Assembly: GCA_015039365.1 (NCBI GenBank)
Contig: WION01000184.1
Span: forward strand, 1-64,000
From: Amanita rubescens
Taxonomy: Eukaryota; Basidiomycota; Agaricomycetes; Agaricales; Amanitaceae
Length of the DNA stretch: 64,000 bases
Reading direction: 5' to 3'
Within the stretch, counting starts at the first letter, position 1. Every line of letters begins with the position of its first letter. Below the pieces are notes generated by a model that was not told the origin of the DNA, did not search any database, and saw only the letters and a list, made by a program, of their open reading frames with translations. The position numbers and the translations under genes were made by a program. This document shows, one piece after another, positions 54,918 through 64,000 of this stretch.

Positions 54918-55546
54918 TCAGGGGATGATGGTAACAACTCCTGCTGCCGTAGCATGGGCAAATGCTTCCTGGGCAGCAGCCTGTGACGGGTACTTCTTAA
55001 AGCAGGCACGGGAGACGCCGATAACAAGAGGGCGAACAATATGCCTACATTGGGCCATTAGGTGTTATGCACTTTGAAAAGTAAATTTACTTGCCATCCT
55101 TGAAAAATTCCAACTTCGCGGCCAGCGGAAACCATGTACCACTTGTCAGTCGACTCCTGCATTGCATTAGACGCATGTTAGCTTCACTCGAGACGACGTA
55201 CGGGGACAGCGGCGGCTACGGTAGCAAGGGCAACGGCGGCTGCGGCTACGGCAGGGGCAACGGCAGGGCCGACAGTAGCGACTGCCGCAGTATTAACAGC
55301 GGGGATAGCGGTGTTAGCAGGGGCATCTGTCGGGGCTGACTCATTAGACGACGGCAGGCTGAATTCCACGATTTCGCCGTCAAAGCTTTCCGAGTCACTA
55401 GCGGATGCGACGTGATCATCTATAATCGATATTGAGTGGCTTGCAGTACATAAAATATGGACCAACTTACTGGAAATTTGCATGCCTTGTAGCGACGCGA
55501 GGACTTGCTCGACGATAGCAGTGACAAGGGCGGGATCAAATGACAT
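54918..55546 (-). CDS. Viroplasmin-type domain protein of KDZ transposon 2
   Basis: Four exons from ATG 55546 to TGA 54918-54920. The N-terminus is MSFDPALVTAIVEQVLASLQ, then an acidic Ser-rich segment and an Ala/Val-rich linker. The C-terminal domain begins KWYMVSAGR and contains GIFQGW. The usual GT donor downstream puts the next exon out of frame. A GC-AG intron (donor GCAAGT right after TG of the Trp codon) gives a perfect continuation, HIVRPLVIGVSRACFKKYPS and QEAFAHATAAGVV. The domain matches the RNase H1 N-terminal/viroplasmin pattern (YxVxxGxxxGIFxxW ... GVSxAxFKKY). RNA-DNA hybrid binding is the family expectation. Its intron splits the same Trp codon as in KDZ transposon 1. Confidence 0.75.
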
Positions 55547-55709
55547 GAGGATTTATCGACTAATGGGGTTGAGTTGATGATGGGAAAACCGCTTGTTGAT
55601 CAAGGTGTATTTATAGAAGGTACTGCATAGTTCATGTAAGTTGCCGGATTACTAAATTCGTATACCAAAATACCCAAACGCCGCTTACCAAAAAAACTTA
55701 GTAGCCGAA
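55547..55709. promoter_or_regulatory. Short divergent intergenic region between two KDZ-2 cargo genes
   Basis: Only 163 bp separate the divergent starts of the viroplasmin-type gene (55546) and the accessory gene (55710). Both promoters must lie here or overlap the 5' exons, so the two genes may be co-expressed. A GTATTTATAGAAGG element near 55606 is TATA-like. No experimental support is implied. Confidence 0.4.
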
Positions 55710-58372
55710 ATGGCGCCGAAAGGCTGGGTCCAAGATGACAAGCAACTTGAGTTCTTGGAGGGCAAGATGGACGCCTTCATCCAAGCTCAGAAGACAAGAA
55801 AATTTGACCGGTTCTGGACTGATGTTCAACGGGAGTGGTTCGAGAATTGGAAGGAAGAGGGTCAGGAAGTCGTACCTGCACCCGAGGATGCCGAAAATCA
55901 CCGTCGAGAAGTGAAGGATCAAGTTGAGAAACGGATTAAAGTTAGTACAGGCATCACAAGGCAACAATTAAACTCACCTTGTTCCAGCAACTCAAGAACT
56001 GGTTTAATAATACATCAAAAAGTAGAAGGGTTCCTAAGACAAAATCTCAGTTCCAGTTCAACAAGGCGAAAACGACGCGTTTGCCACAGAAAGAAGAATA
56101 TTTCGCGTCTAAACATTACAAGACACATGTCGCACCTTTACTACAGGCAGAGATGGGGAGTGACGAGAGAGGACCAGCTGAAAAACCTCATATTCAAGCT
56201 ATCAAACGCGCGATGCGTGAAGCTTATGCAAACGCTCCGGAGCACATGCGTCAAGAAGTTTTGGATGACCTAGCCGAGATGAAAAAGGTGAAAGAAGCGC
56301 ACAAAGCACAAAAGGAGGAAGAAAATGACAGTGAGCGCACCGCCGAAGAATATGCCGGGTGAGTTGAACAAAGTTACAACGTGGACTCAGATGGTGTGGT
56401 GTTAATAGCCTTGCAGGGCCATCGAAGAGTTGCCCAATACGCTACTAAACTTCTTCACAGAGATTTCACGTAAAACGGGCTGGGCTTTCTCGCTGATTGG
56501 AGGAGGCCCGGACCCAGTAAACGGCGGGAGAATCCGTACGCTGGGGTCAGTTCGCGATATATTACAATACATGATAGTATACTTACGTGCAAAATAGGCA
56601 TCACTGTGGCAGAAATAATCTCGGCCACACGTTCAAACAAGCTCACCCAACATATAGCGATTCCTTCATTGTTCCGTATGCAGAATTTCTGCATCAAATT
56701 TACCGTAAGTTTGACAGGGAATACTTGGTGGAATGTTCACTGAACGTACCCTTCAGCATCGGATATTTGTCAACAACGATCCCTCCTCGGGGATACAGAT
56801 ACTGTACACTCTGACACGTCAGCAAGCAGTCCACCCACAGCATCTTTAGCGGGACAGAAAGAGAATATGGGCGCGGATGGCGAAGCGCCGGATGTGGAAT
56901 CTTCCGTAGCATCCGCAGAAGGCCTCGTTGGAATGCCCCGTGGGGGCCACGGGGTGCAAGTCAACGAGACAGATGTCTCATCCGTGAATGGGACGCCCAC
57001 GCTCGCAACTCCCACAAATGCACACATGTCGCTAGAAGCGCCAGCTACGTCAAACGATGTTGCAATCGAAGAGGGGAACTCCTCCTTCTCGGGCGGATTG
57101 ACGAATAACAATTTGCCAGCAAATGACTACATGCAGGACATGTCAGGCATTTTCGACTTCCAGCAGGCAAGTGAAAAAACAAACCTGAACCTAGTTGAGA
57201 CGCTCGATCCGGCGCTTGACCCAGCAATGATGAGTTGGACGGACGGCCTGACGGAGGACGAGATGAATGCATTACTCAGCTTTGATCCTGCTTGGCAACA
57301 AATATTCGCAAACCCTTCGATGGAAGCATCCGATTTAGATCTGTCCAATCACAACGCAGGATTCCACGCCCCCGAAACGCCGATTCCATCAAACAGCGCT
57401 ACCAATGCCATCCTGGAGACAGTCCAGCCCACAGTGGAAACAGACATAGATCCTGTTTCCGAGATGAGTCGGGGAAATCCTGTCGACCCATCTATACCCA
57501 ACTCGCGTCGACCGCTTTCTAATGTTTCCCAAAACGTTACGCCCGAAGAATCTGGAACTGGTACCGTTAACCTTGTACCTTCTGCAGCACCCGTTGTCAA
57601 TGATTCTGCCACTGACAGTTCTGCGAAAAATTCAAGTAAGAGGAAGCGCGAGGTAGAGCAGACGAAGGAAAATGATGAGAATGGAGATGCAAATGGGAGA
57701 TCGCAACGTAATCGCAAGCCGGCCGCTTCAAAGGAAGTCGTCACTCTTACGGACAGGGCCCTGAATAATGGAGACAACGTGGCTGCTGGTAGCTGGTTAT
57801 TCTACGCAAGGGATTATCTTACCGACGAAGGACTGGGTTCGGAATGGAACGATTGTGTGACTGCCTGGATGACGTTTGAGTCGAGCTTGGCCTCTACGAT
57901 ATCATCTGTGAGTTTTTCGTGCTTGTTACTTAGCGGTCCACAGAAGCTAACTACTCACCAGAGTCGTCTACCTGGAGGTAAATTGCGACCGTCTATCCTC
58001 AGCCGCTGGTTGCAAACACGGCATTATCAGCACGTACCTGAAATACCCGATCCTGCTCAGTTTGCGAAGGAGTGGGTAACGTGGTGGGCTGCATTACAAC
58101 CCAAAGAGCGCAAGGGGGCGTCTGTCGAGAGCCTACCCGTTCCGATGTCCGCGATACCGCCGCCCGGTGCAGACATTCGCAGCTTGCGCAAAGGGGGACC
58201 GAACGGTATTGTAACGGTCATCATTGGCCTTAAGTGGTGGGGGCAGTCTAAACATGATGTAGAAACATGGAGTTGCGCTGTCTGGGATGTGCAAGAGTGT
58301 TTGGATACCCTGGTTTCTGCTGTACAAGGTAACAGTGATGGTCCAGCGAGGAAACGTCAAAAAAAACAGTAG
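55710..58372 (+). CDS. KDZ-2 large accessory protein, acidic/disordered middle
   Basis: Six exons or more by splice signals: 55710-55939, from about 55988, from about 56417, 56599-56705, 56851-57908 and from about 57961 to TAG near 58372. The N-terminus reads APKGWVQDDKQLEFLEGKMD and FWTDVQREWFENW, a pattern I associate with Agaricomycete repeat-linked proteins. Next are QAIKRAMREAYANAPEHMRQ and a compact region (TGWAFSLIGGGPDPVNGGRI). The middle is Ser/Thr/Asp/Asn-rich with a basic patch (NSSKRKREVEQTKEN). The C-terminal domain reads LTDRALNNGDNVAAGSWLFY, KLRPSILSRWLQTRHYQHVP and GIVTVIIGLKWWGQS. It ends in a nuclear-localisation-like RKRQKKQ. A DNA- or chromatin-binding partner of the transposase is plausible but unproven. 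Confidence 0.7.
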
Positions 58373-58441
58373 TATGTCGTACCCGTCTTCGCATGTAATC
58401 TTGTAATTCTTGTTGCTTGTCAATAATATCGTCTCAAGCTG

Positions 58442-59327
58442 TGATATATCAAATTGGCAGGCGCTCATGATACATCATATGACGCCCGAGTGAAAATGAG
58501 TGATATATCGAGCACTGAAATAACAGGGCACGATATATCATGCGAAGGCCCATGTTCTTATCTGGCTGAGTCAATATCTGTGATGTATCAATGCCTGTTA
58601 CCATCGTCACCGGGATACACGAGGATACACGAGGATACACGCCACATCGAGCAGTGATATATCAAAGGCACATGTTTTGTAATGTATTAATGCCTGTCAC
58701 CATTGAGTAGTCTAACTACCGTCTCTGGGACACGCAGCCTTTGTCAAACACACTAGGAGATGACATATCATCGGCAACCTCCCAGTGCATTGCTAGAAGC
58801 ATGTTTTCAACTTTTTTGGTCCTGTGACGCTGGCGCCAGGCAGTAGTCACTTAGTCAAGTACTAGAGTTTGAAATCCAGAAGTTACGGTATTGAACTTCA
58901 TGTATGTTGTACTAGTATGTCAGCGTACTAGTACATTTCTTATTCGGAGGCAGCCGATGCTTTGAAACAAACATGTATTGTTTCTCCTTTTATTTCCGAA
59001 CATTCCTGCATGCTACATTTGATCAGATCGGACAGCGACGTGACAGTGTCGTATATTATAAGTCAATGATGGCTCCATGATTGATCCTGTCAACTGAACA
59101 TTGGCAGTGGTGGTAGAAGCTCGGGCTTCTCTATTAATTAAGATTTCTATATAAACGTTGAGGAATTGAAACGGCGGGATTTATATATAGACGATTGCCC
59201 AATGCTGTAGGTGGGCGCGAGGCGCGATGGGTGATCTAAATATAGTATGATATATCACGGTGCTCTGTAACTGATCGGCCTTTATATATAACGCTTCGAC
59301 GCTCGTTAACCGAGCGTTGATATATCA
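58442..59327. repeat. Right subterminal array of TGATATATCA motifs, KDZ transposon 2
   Basis: Exact copies are at 58442, 58655, 59248 and 59318. Variants include TGATACATCA near 58468, CGATATATCA near 58541, TGATGTATCA near 58581 and TGACATATCA near 58763. A GGATACACGA unit is repeated in tandem at about 58612-58640. No gene lies between 58373 and 59344. Confidence 0.85.
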
Positions 59328-59352
59328 TTCGGACAACATAGCCTCCACTTCC

Positions 59353-62099
59353 TGAGAAGTTGGAGACGAAAAAAGATCAGGCCGCAGATATACGCACCAT
59401 CTTTTCCGAGAAAAAAACAGTCCGGTTTTCTTCTGCAAACAGCAAATCCGAGACACTCAAAGGGCGCTGGTGCAACGAGTGCAAGTTAGTGAGAATACCG
59501 TTGTAGGACTGCAGAGTACTTACCATTTTTAAGAGGAGATGCGAAGTTTGTCGAGAAGCGTGGACTGCGCCGTGCATTTCACCTTGGGGGTAATTCTTCA
59601 TGCCGCCAGCACATCCGGAGCCATTATGAGGTTTACCAAAGAAAATGCCAGGAGGAGAGGATCCCCGAGAACCACTTCGCAGTCCCAAGAGATGTGTTGC
59701 GTGCGAGAGAAAAAGGAAAGAAGAACAAGTTGGTGCGACAGAAAACTCTCGATGGTATGCTTGAGAAGGCATCAAAGCCCAAAGAATTTTCAAGGGAGAA
59801 TGTCCTCAAAGCCGTCGCTGAATTCGTCGTGTGCGATGACCAGGTATGTGAGCTGATGCCACGGATGACAGTCGTTGACGTGGCGGTGGTAGAGTCTTGC
59901 TGTGGCAAACAAGGCCGTATTTAGAAACTGCCTTGTATCAATGCGCCCATTGAAGCGCGCTCAAGGCAGATCTGCCTTCGCGTAATGACATTGTGACATA
60001 TACTCACAATGAATTCATCGGTTTCTTCTCTAATCTAAGAACAAGAATAAATGTTGTACATTTCTGCGATCGACAGCAGACGACTCGTACTGACTTATAC
60101 CTTATCACACAGGCTAAGACGACAGGCTGTGTATCAGTAACTACGGATCTCTGGTCTGTCTCTCAGACAAAGGCCTCGTTCATGGGTATAACAGGACATT
60201 GGATCGAATCTAATCCCAAGACGAGTAAATGGATATTGTGCTTGGAAGTTATTGCGTTTCGTGCTATCTTTGGGCATCACGATGGACACAATCTCGCACG
60301 CTACTTCATCGGTTTATGTGAGCGCGCTGGCCTTATTGATCGTAAGGCTAGTAAGGTGCGTAGATCTAATACTTGGTCTTATCGGATGTAATCATTGATC
60401 CCAATTACCTTTGCCAGCTATTTTGCATAACGGCGGACAACACGGGAAATAACGACACAACCTGTGACAACATTGAGTCTATCCTTACAAGACGTGGAAT
60501 ATCAACATTCAACGCTGACCAGCACCGACTCCCATGCCTAGCGCATGTAATCAACCTCACTATCACCAGCGTCATGTCCCAAGTTACGAAAATTGCCAAT
60601 ATTGAAATGTCAACCGCGATCTGGGAGTTTGATCCCAATCTTCCAAGTAATCGCCTTCAGGGAAACTCACTTGATGTGGTCTCAGCCATTTGAACGCTTG
60701 CTATCAAGATTCAAGCTTCCGATCAACGTATTTCTTACTTTGAACGTCTTCAAGTTGAGTGCGGGATAGATAAGCCACTGAAGATACCATTACACAGCAA
60801 TGTACGGTGGGGAACGGCATACGGGATGTTAGAGTGATCATATCAGTTGCACCAGGTGGGTTGCAACTTTCACATTGTCAAGTCGCTAATCACACGTGTT
60901 TCATTTCATTTGCAGGCCATCAATTTATTCATCTGCTCAGCTGATGAGCTATTCGGACCGATAACATCCACACGGTCCACGAGTTCTCCCACATGCCATA
61001 TTTCATGGATCTCATTCGCCCTCAAGCCATCAGACTGGGAGCGCCTTGACACCATTCGATGCCTCATTGAAGATGCAAATCTAATCCAGCAATACTTTTC
61101 ACACGAGATGAAGACGACTCTCTGGCGCGCAATTCCTGCAATTGAGGAGTTACAGATGGCTTGGGAGGAGAAGCTCGAGTCTGTCACGTTCCTACCTTAC
61201 AGGGCTGCTCTTCAACATGGTCTTGACAAACTCAAAAAATATTACAACAAATTTGATGACAAACCAGTTTATGTCCTCGCTCTCGGTAATGTACCCAATT
61301 AATTTTCAATTTTTCTATATACTGACCATTCTATCGAAGTTCTTCACCCGTACTATAAGCTCGCATACATAAAGATGGCGTGGGGCGGGCCGGAAGAACA
61401 ACGTAGAGATAGGGAGGCTGGTAATATGGACGCGAAGGATTGGCATGATGAGGCACTAAAAATTGTTGAAAGAACCATGGAAAAATACTGGCAGCCTGAG
61501 CCAGAATCGGATACCGAATCAAGCAGTGCCGACGAAACTACAGCGAAACTGAAACCCAAGCACAACAACACCCTGAGGTCCGAGTTCGACCGCCATCGAC
61601 AAATGCTCATCGAGCAATCTCGGCAGCATGACAGCGGTGGTTGGGCAGCTGAGCTGTGCCGCTACCTGAGTGACTTACCACCAAATGTTATGAGAGAGAC
61701 GGACGTTGTCATCTGGTGGGCAGTATGTCTTGCTCAGCTACTAGGCTAATCTCATATACTAATCATTCTATTTAGGCTCACACGAAGACTTATCCTACTT
61801 TAGCTCGAATCGCCAAGGACATTAGCGCCATCCCCACAACATCTGTGCCGTGCGAGAGGCTCTTCTCAGCTGGAGCTGAAATAGCAACTGATCGACGATC
61901 TCGAATTGGGCCCAAGCTTTTTGAGGAGTTACAAGTACTGAAACATGCTTGGCACCCACAGATTGTCGATATCGCCCAGTCAAACTCTAATTTTGTTGAA
62001 GAGGTAGAGGTCATGCAGGAGTATAGGGATATGCTTGAAGCTGATGATGAGCTGACGGGTTGGGAGTCTCACGATGGTATCGAAGTGGTCACCATTTAG
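59353..62099 (+). pseudogene. hAT transposase, main part
   Basis: It continues from 48280: a BED-type zinc finger region (GRWCNECK, then GGNSSCRQHIRSHYEVYQ), KPKEFSRENVLKAVAEFVVC, and the DDE core (VSVTTDLWSVSQTKASFMGI near 60128; ADNTGNNDTTCDNIES near 60434; DQHRLPCLAHVINLTITSV). Next are SAIP-like helical stretches, KPVYVLALG and MAWGGPEEQRRD. The C-terminal dimerisation region reads AIPTTSVPCERLFSAGAEIA and ends at TAG (62097-62099). TGA at 60691-60693 (VSAI-stop-TLAIKIQAS) and 60835-60837 (MLE-stop-SYQL) both sit where relatives have Arg. A frameshift lies near 59965. The element is therefore inactive. Confidence 0.9.
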
Positions 62100-62159
62100 T
62101 TCTTTTTTGTTTCTTTAGACTACAGTACATGAGTTTTCCGCATGGTGTCCCACCACCCT

Positions 62160-62360
62160 CAGTCACTGCAACTGGTCCCTCTGGCAACCAGTTGCAACCG
62201 GTCTAGCACCGGTCTTTATTTGAGAAGCTATTAACCACAACCACAACCAGACACCCTCGAGAATCCTGGCAACCGGCAACTGCAGTCCGGTTGCAACCGG
62301 TAGTGGTCCGGTCCGGTTGCCAGTCTTTTCAAACGGTTGCAACTGGACCTTCATTCACTA
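62160..62360. repeat. Right subterminal repeat region of the hAT element
   Basis: GCAACCGG, CCGGTTGC and CAACTGG motifs are densely repeated, mirroring 47532-47745. The region ends with the inverted terminus beside the GCTGCGGG duplication. Confidence 0.8.
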
Positions 62361-62368
62361 GCTGCGGG

Positions 62369-64000
62369 ATGAACTACGGATATAGAAGACTCTACTAGGT
62401 AGAGAGTTCATTGAACTCTCTATGAGATCGACACCGGCGTCAGAATCGACGTTTAGCCGGTCTCTCCCCTTCTTAACAAAGAAAGGAAATTTATTAGGTG
62501 GGCTCGAACGAGCCTCATCTATATTAGACCATGGTCGACAGCTGATATAGGTAAGAGGCTATTTGTGTTAACAAGCCTAGCCTAACCCGTTGATGAGGAA
62601 AGCGCAAGACGTGAGCTTCCGTTTTAAGCAGTCGACTTCAAGCCTACAGGAATTCCGAAGAATCCTGAAGACCTCTTCATGTGCGTGCTAGTAATGGACC
62701 AGCCAGCATGCAAGAAGGGCCGCGCCAAGGTCAGTAGAGGACTTGGTAAGCTCTCTAGGTCATTTTGTGCGTCCTCAATGTACTGAGGCTGCAAAGGGCT
62801 CGCCACCGCTGATGTTAAGCTTCTTCATGCTAACATCAGCCCGTCATTAAGGGCAAGACGATGTCATTTGTGCTGGTACGGAAGCAAAAATGACATTTGT
62901 AATTGCAGCGCCTGTTGGAGATGATCGCGATATGATCAGTAGAGGACTGGGGTAAGTCCTCTAAGTCATCTTAAGAGAATCTATTAAGACTCTCTATAAG
63001 GCTCGGATCACAACGAATCTAACGACTCGCTGCGAGTCTCTTCCCCTTCAAGAAGAAGAAGAAAGGTATTAGAGACGGGTACTCGAACGAGTCCCATCAA
63101 GTTTTATTTATTAAGTGAGTCGCAGAACAACTCGATTGTATTTTGTCCAATTCATAGAATTTATGTATGATTTACATAGATACACGTTAGTCGACTTGGA
63201 AGTCGATTAGTTATACTGTCCAAAGACAGCTTTGAGCGAACGATGACGATAACGATGCGACACTCGGCATCTGCAACCCGCAGCACGAAGATAGGGATAT
63301 GGAGATAATAGAGATGGGAGACGATGGGAGCATCATGGCTGAGAGCATCGAAGACCAGCCGAGGTATGTAGCTGGGCCTTTCAGTTTACTCAGAGTATTG
63401 ACAGCTTCATATAGAAGCCGACTATAAGCTGCCCGAATACACAGCTTACAAACCCGCCTGATGAGCTCAACTCTCAAATGGCGAGGGCTTATTATCCACA
63501 GTATGTGTGCAGATAAGCTAGGCGGTATGAAGATTGCCTTAGCAAACAGTAAGTGCTCAGAAGCACTTAACATGAATTTTTTATTAACGACATTATTAGG
63601 ATGTCGTTTGGCCTTAACCGCGATATTCGGAGGTTTACAACGAGCCCGCCACCGGTACTCAATGCTCGGAAGGTGGCAGGGGTATGCCTGAAGGAGTATG
63701 GGCTTAGAGGCGGATGGCATGGACACCACCAAGGGCCTAGGTGAGCACCGTTCGACACTCAGCTTGACCAAGGAGCTAATGGCATTGCAGGGACACCGTT
63801 GAGGGCCTTGGTCGTCTGGAGGCTTCAGGACTAACTGATCGAGCCTCAAACTCAGCTGGTTGAAGGGAATGGCCTGCGAAAGGATGGCAGGCAGGAGCGC
63901 AAACGGCGTGAGGGCCGTTGAGGGGATAGGTGAGTGCGGATGTGCACTCGTTTCTATTTTACTGACAGCCAAAGATGTAGGCTGTCATTTGGTGGAGCCT
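62369..64000. other. Non-coding sequence, probable continuation of the split LTR-like element
   Basis: No gene is supported. CAGTAGAGGACT with a CTCTAGGTCAT-like follow-up occurs at about 62733 and 62937. A block with GTCTCTCCCC, AGAAAGG and CTCGAACGAG occurs twice (about 62457-62515 and 63036-63095). These look like diverged internal duplications. A minus-strand ORF of 253 codons (63211-63972) has no recognisable motif and biased composition, so I do not call it a gene. Removing the hAT element would join this stretch to 47523. Confidence 0.35.

Larger units (their letters stand above)
48281..59344. mobile_element. KDZ-type DNA transposon 2, 11.06 kb, apparently intact
   Basis: An exact 8 bp duplication CCACTTCC flanks it (48273-48280, 59345-59352), and excision restores the hAT reading frame. 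It carries four genes: transposase (49901-53476, minus), a small basic/helical protein (54097-54841, plus), a viroplasmin-type protein (54918-55546, minus) and a large accessory protein (55710-58372, plus). Long terminal inverted repeats are not obvious. Instead both ends (about 1.5 kb left, 0.9 kb right) are studded with TGATATATCA and near variants. The outermost copies lie 18 bp and 17 bp from the two ends. The four genes show no clear nonsense mutation. Confidence 0.9.
47532..62360 (+). mobile_element. hAT transposon, 14.8 kb with a nested KDZ element
   Basis: The duplication GCTGCGGG lies at 47524-47531 and 62361-62368. Inverted termini begin TAGTGTTTCCAGGTCC on the left and, read inward from the right, TAGTGAATGAAGGTCC. 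Both ends carry many GGTTGCAACCGG/CCGGTTGC motifs (47532-47745, 62160-62360). The transposase gene is split into 47832-48280 and 59353-62099 by the KDZ element 48281-59344. Without that insertion the element is about 3.8 kb, a normal size for hAT. TGA codons and a frameshift in the transposase show it is inactive. Confidence 0.93.

Noticed and set aside
63211..63972. 253-codon minus-strand ORF near the right edge
   Set aside because: No domain is recognised, the composition is Ser/Leu/Pro biased, and the region is otherwise built of non-coding duplications. It could be antisense to an LTR element.

Overview
The window reads as a transposon-dominated stretch of an Agaricomycete (mushroom-forming basidiomycete) genome. 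The basis is the gene families present: KDZ-type transposases, an Agaricomycete-type XPG/GEN1-like gene, genes with an RNase H1 N-terminal-like (viroplasmin-fold) domain, an F-box plus nucleotidyltransferase-fold gene, a Ty3/Gypsy chromovirus and a hAT element. Nearly all genes also carry short GT-AG introns of roughly 45-70 nt. Few sequences look like ordinary host genes, and every one of those is partial, degenerate or interrupted.

Layout. (1) 1-6640: a short ORF open at the left edge, then two copies of a 2.3 kb non-coding DNA transposon in head-to-head inverted arrangement (624-2941 and 2991-5298), then AT-rich tandem repeats. (2) 6641-11500: a decayed BiP/Kar2 (HSP70) 3' fragment, a solo LTR, a decayed XPG/GEN1-like nuclease gene, and the 5' part of a tyrosine-recombinase-like gene. 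(3) 11034-31937: that recombinase gene is split by two insertions. The first is a non-coding element (11501-27305), which contains a large KDZ transposon (12147-25827), which in turn contains an LTR element, a solo LTR and a third copy of the 2.3 kb element. The second is a gag-only LTR retrotransposon (28826-31451). (4) 31938-35139: AT-rich non-coding element remains. (5) 35140-45781: an F-box/nucleotidyltransferase-fold gene on the minus strand, split by a chromovirus (35383-44097) and by a 762 bp MITE (44838-45599). The chromovirus carries a copia-like gag-only element and two solo LTRs. (6) 45782-64000: non-coding LTR-element-like sequence split by a 14.8 kb hAT element (47532-62360), which is itself split by an 11.1 kb KDZ transposon (48281-59344).

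The nesting can be read directly from target-site duplications: CCATTGAC, AACATGTC, GGAAGAAT, CCACTTCC and GCTGCGGG (8 bp); TTGTT, GGCGG, GGTAT and ATAGA (5 bp); CCGC, CCGG and CCGT (4 bp); AT (2 bp). In several cases removing the insertion plus one duplication rejoins an open reading frame, which confirms the boundaries.

The two KDZ transposons are the most interesting units. Each carries a transposase plus companion genes, and both carry a gene with a viroplasmin-type domain whose conserved Trp codon is split by an intron at the same place. The second KDZ element has no obvious stop codon in its transposase, intact 8 bp duplications, and both ends filled with a self-complementary 10-mer, TGATATATCA. 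Most in-frame stops in the decayed elements are TGA where relatives would have arginine, which fits CpG deamination (CGA to TGA) of methylated repeats. All family assignments are from recalled motifs, without database searches.
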